Source: Owenia fusiformis (lineage: Eukaryota; Annelida; Polychaeta; Sabellida; Oweniidae). Taken from it: a DNA stretch of 64,000 nucleotides. The notes under the pieces are model-generated. The model was not told the origin of the DNA. It saw only the letters and a list, made by a program, of their open reading frames with translations, and did not search any database. Of the stretch, positions 60,509 through 64,000 are shown one piece after another (within the stretch, counting starts at the first letter, position 1; each line of letters opens with the position of its first letter). Location of the stretch: positions 26,684,425 to 26,748,424 of the forward strand of contig CAIIXF020000010.1 in NCBI GenBank assembly GCA_903813345.2, read 5' to 3'. A program made the position numbers and the translations under genes.

Positions 60509-60909
60509 TAAAATAGACAAATTCAATATCATAGGTAAGTGAAAAAGCGACATAATAATAATAATAAAGCCCCATGGAATGTCACAAAATACATAATATC
60601 ATAAAATAGACAAATTTAATATCATAGGTAAGTGAAACATTAAAGCCCCATGGAATGTCACAAAATACATAATATCATCAAATAGACAAATTTAATATCA
60701 TAGGTAAGTGAAACGTTAAAGCCCCATGGAATGTAACAAAATACATAATATCATCAAATAGACAAATTTAATATCATAGGTAAGTGAAACGTTAAAGCCC
60801 CATGGAATGTAACAAAATACATAATATCATCAAATAGACAAATTTAATATCATAGGTAAGTGAAACGTTAAAGCCCCATGGAATGTAACAAAAAACATAA
60901 TATCATCAA
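60509..60909. repeat. 76-bp tandem repeat, five copies
   Basis: The unit carries AAATAGACAAATTTAATATC, ATAGGTAAGTGAAACGTT and AAAGCCCCATGGAATGTAAC. ATAGGTAAGT occurs at 60531, 60624, 60700, 60776 and 60852. The first unit also holds a short ATA triplet run (60553-60567). Each unit carries a consensus-like 5' splice site (AG|GTAAGT). Confidence 0.92.
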
Positions 60910-62060
60910 CATTATATTATAATATCACCATTATCATTTTACAATCTATATAATATCATAATTGAAAATATATAAAAAATCACCATTATCCTGTCATAAC
61001 GCCCATGACATCATGCACCATCATTATTTTACATTGTACATAATTTCACCATCACACCATCATAATACACAATATATAATATCACCATCATCAATAAAAA
61101 TTATCATCATCAGATCATACATGTTGTCACCGTCAGTATTTTACAATGTCCATTGTACAATTGAACATAGCAGCACCATTGTCATGTTATGTACATAATA
61201 TCACTATTATCATCTATGTTTTCAATTACAGCTTCCCACGAAACAAACAAAAACATGCAAAAAAGTCTATGTTTTCAATTCAAAAAAGTTGATGGACTCA
61301 TAAGTAGAATATCAAGAAAGCAACTTTGGCTGAATGTATTGATAAAGATCTTACCTTCAGTCTCTTTATTTGGTCAAATTCTGCTAAACAATTTCTAAGA
61401 AGAAATAAAATTTTCTTTCGAAGTTTCCTTCCTGGAAGTTGATGTCCAATCGAAATAATGCAAGCCATGTGATAGGACAATTAGCTGCTACAGAACTCGA
61501 TTTCCCGGGTGGTAATCGGTACGAGTCCTATGATTGGTCCTTAGCTGAAGAGACCTACTAGACGTGTGTAGATGGCTGATTTAGGCCGATAAATAACAAA
61601 AAAAAAAAACGATACAAACTTTTCATTGATTTCATTTCGTTCAGTGTAAAATGTGACTTTGAATTCCCGGGAACCTTTTGTACTTTGATGCACTTTTTTG
61701 AGGGGGACACACTTTTGGAAAATCAATCATAATCTTAATTATGCTACAATATACATGATATCACTCTCATCATGTTACAATACATACTTTCACCTTAATC
61801 ATATTGATATCTCACTGTCAATATACATATGCATGTAAGTGGAAAAAATCATTACCAATGTTAAAAGATCAACTGGTCCAACTTTTTCTGAAAGCTATAC
61901 ATGCTATAAGCAGCTTGTCAACTTTGACAATGGAATCACAGGGCCACAATAACAAATAGATTGCATAAAATATGATTTATTACATCATCAAAGTAGTAAC
62001 CTATGTCGACAATGTCTTATTAAAGAACAAATATATAAAGCTAGCATCTGTCTTCTTTCA
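60910..62060. other. Upstream region of GPCR 2
   Basis: 60910-61200 is rich in degenerate ATCACCATTATCAT triplets. A 3' splice site CTGTCTTCTTTCAG ends at 62061, so a 5' UTR exon of GPCR 2 probably lies in or left of this region. It was not identified. Confidence 0.45.
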
Positions 62061-62205
62061 GGTGAAGCCAGGTGGAGAAAGAATTTGAAAAAGAACAGAA
62101 ATGAGAAAGTAAAGTGGAATATGCCATAAACTTTGAAGACCATGTACTGATTCTGTTGTCAACAGCATAGGGTGAAGTGAAGAATCTTGTGACAAACAAA
62201 TCAAA

Positions 62206-63414
62206 ATGGCAAATATCAGTAATGTTCCAATTTGGGATGATTTAGAAGTGACTGAGGAAAAATTTATATCTACTTGCGGGGAAGATAACACTACATGGGC
62301 AAGTTGTATACATGACAATTTCTATCCACTATCTCCACCAAGTCAACGGGAAATTATAACAGAGACAATAAGACGTCTAGTGGTCCCAAGTGTGTATGGC
62401 CTTATAGTAGCAATGGGGCTAGTAGGCAATAGCCTTGTCATCTATGTTATAATCACCAAGATGAGAAAGGGTACAATGTTGAATATACTACTCCTTAATT
62501 TAGCTGTATCCGATTTGTTGTTAACAATATTCTGTATGCCCCTTGATGCCATAAACTTGGTACTGATGTCCTGGCTGGTTGGAGGAGACTTTGGCTGTAA
62601 ATTGATGCACTACATGCGCTATGTATCTGTATATCTGTCTACTTTCTCCCTCCTTTTAGTATCATTTATGAGATACCTAACTATTGTTCACTCACGGGAG
62701 TTTGCCAGATATAAGACGACAAGGAATGCTATTAAAGTGGCAATAATAACCTGGGTATTGGTACTGCTCTTTAACATACCACTATTGACAACATACCAAG
62801 TTAATGGAGAGGGAGACGAAGCCATGTGCAACTTTAATAATGAGGAACGCTTGAGTCATATCTATTACACAATGCTCACGATCGCATATTTGATCCCAGT
62901 TGTTCTGATTTGTGTGATACATATGCTAATAATCAAACACTTGAACAAGCATGGGGCAAGTGCTATAAGCCAAAGCTCACAAGAAAGGAAGCGCAATGCC
63001 ACAAGACTTATTATTGTAACTGTTGTGGCATTTGCCATCTGTTGGCTGCCATTTCATATGTTTCAAATTGCTTCATTTGCATTCGATATACATAAAAATA
63101 ATGATGCAACAATCAGAACCTTTTTGAACATAAGTGAGGTATTCACGATGTGCCTCGCGTATTTGAATTCATGTATCAACCCTTTCATCTACAACTTTGT
63201 ATCTAAAGACTTCAGGAAGTCATTCAAGAAAAGTCTTTGTTGTGTCCGTGCCTCTCCTTGTTGTGCTTCCGAGGAGGAACCGACTTTTATGTCCTTAGCC
63301 ACACAGCATTCTTCAATCCCTCTGAATAATATTGACAATGGCAACAACCAAGTGGTGGTTGTCTGTAGGCCTCAAAATCAGATGGATGAGGATAGTGACA
63401 GTGAAAAGTGTTAA
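62206..63414 (+). CDS. Class A GPCR 2, allatostatin-A/galanin receptor-like (402 aa)
   Basis: Seven membrane segments: TM1 62-84 with GN (74-75), TM2 93-115 with LAVSD (D103), TM3 from C131, TM4 176-195, TM5 219-243, TM6 267-292 with CWLP (W280, P282), TM7 311-331 with NPFIY (325-329). C131 and C208 fit the conserved disulphide. The N-terminus carries sequons at N3 and N28. Cysteines 345-346 and 352-353 after TM7 may be palmitoylated, and the tail is acidic (DEDSDSEKC). The start is firm: an in-frame TGA lies at 62173-62175, and a 3' splice site ends at 62061, making 62062-62205 a 5' UTR. The DRY motif reads M155-R156-Y157. The whole coding region is in one exon. GPCR 1 lies on the same strand 31 kb upstream and shares the RYLT(L/I)VH and YKT(K/T)RN blocks. 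The ligand is unknown. Confidence 0.95.
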   Translation: MANISNVPIWDDLEVTEEKFISTCGEDNTTWASCIHDNFYPLSPPSQREIITETIRRLVVPSVYGLIVAMGLVGNSLVIYVIITKMRKGTMLNILLLNLAVSDLLLTIFCMPLDAINLVLMSWLVGGDFGCKLMHYMRYVSVYLSTFSLLLVSFMRYLTIVHSREFARYKTTRNAIKVAIITWVLVLLFNIPLLTTYQVNGEGDEAMCNFNNEERLSHIYYTMLTIAYLIPVVLICVIHMLIIKHLNKHGASAISQSSQERKRNATRLIIVTVVAFAICWLPFHMFQIASFAFDIHKNNDATIRTFLNISEVFTMCLAYLNSCINPFIYNFVSKDFRKSFKKSLCCVRASPCCASEEEPTFMSLATQHSSIPLNNIDNGNNQVVVVCRPQNQMDEDSDSEKC

Positions 63415-63639
63415 AAGACTGATGGTATCTGTGGGAACATATATCAATACAAAATGCAACATTATATTGGGATAATGGAAAAATGTTGGTTGGTGATGTG
63501 TGTGTTGTATGTTGTATATTATTCATGTACATACACATGATGCACTGCTTTGAAGCAGAATGTGAATGTTTTTCATATTGTAAACAAATGTGTATAAAGG
63601 AAATAAGATACATATTGACAGAATGTGTCATAGATGACA

Positions 63640-63935
63640 GAATGTGTCATCTTGTGACTTATATATAGACGTGATTCATGGATGTGTCCTATTGTGACTT
63701 ATGCATAGACGTGATTCATGGATGTGTCATCTTGTGACTTATACATAGACGCGATTCATGAATGTGTCATCTAATGACTTATATAAAGATGCGATTCATG
63801 GATGTGTCAGCTTGTGACTTATATATAGACGCGATTCATGGATGTGTCATCTTGTGACTTATATATAGACGCGATTCATGAATGTGTCATCTAATGACTT
63901 ATATATAGGCGCGATTCATGGATGTGTCAACTTGT
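63640..63935. repeat. 40-bp tandem repeat, about seven copies
   Basis: The unit is GATTCATGGATGTGTCATCT and TGTGACTTATATATAGACGC with few changes. GATTCATG recurs every 40 bases from 63673 to 63913. It begins about 225 bases after the GPCR 2 stop codon and so may be in its 3' UTR. Confidence 0.92.
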
Positions 63936-64000
63936 ACCAGTAACTTGAAAATAGATATTACTTGTGATAGTGTGATTTTGTGACTTAAATATAAACATCA

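Overview
The window looks like a piece of an AT-rich, intron-bearing, repeat-rich animal genome, most likely a marine invertebrate. Only a few per cent of it is recognisable coding sequence. The evidence for an animal is two peptide-receptor GPCRs, the C-terminus of a furin/PCSK-type convertase, spliced exons of a phospholipase B1-like lipase, and an animal-type set of mobile elements (mariner, hAT, tRNA-derived SINEs, a long-LTR retrotransposon, fold-back MITEs). A hemichordate, echinoderm or lophotrochozoan would fit. The sequence does not let me choose between them.

Layout, left to right. 0.26-2.7 kb: 5' end of a phospholipase B1-like gene on the minus strand, four exons with a signal peptide and the GDS lipase block, running off the left edge. 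3.9-7.65 kb: a minisatellite of about 52 bp with higher-order structure, split by a 1.3 kb mariner with perfect 37-bp inverted repeats. 8.7-11.8 kb: a 117-nt near-perfect hairpin, a MITE and an 858-bp Tc1/mariner-type remnant. 13.35-18.14 kb: last two exons of a furin/PCSK5-like proprotein convertase (minus), with a 730-bp fold-back element in the intron. 18.2-21.3 kb: a dispersed repeat interrupted by a 2.4 kb hAT element. 21.7-28.6 kb: a young 6.9 kb LTR retrotransposon with 1.8-kb LTRs and one gag-protease frame. 30.37-31.61 kb: allatostatin-A/galanin-type GPCR 1 (plus). 32-49 kb: fold-backs, MITEs, SINEs and a possible membrane-protein exon near 49 kb (minus). 49.9-52.3 kb: a second large minisatellite. 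53-62 kb: repeats and non-coding sequence. 62.21-63.41 kb: GPCR 2 (plus). The window ends in a 40-bp tandem repeat.

Functionally, the two receptors are related, lie on the same strand about 31 kb apart, and each has its visible coding region in one exon, so they look like a local duplication. Both lack the acidic residue of the DRY motif. The convertase (a type of enzyme that processes peptide precursors) and the lipase are secretory-pathway proteins, but nothing shows that the four genes act together. I found no clear sign of a wholly new biological system. The most unusual items are the receptor pair, the fold-back and hairpin structures, and the nested repeats.
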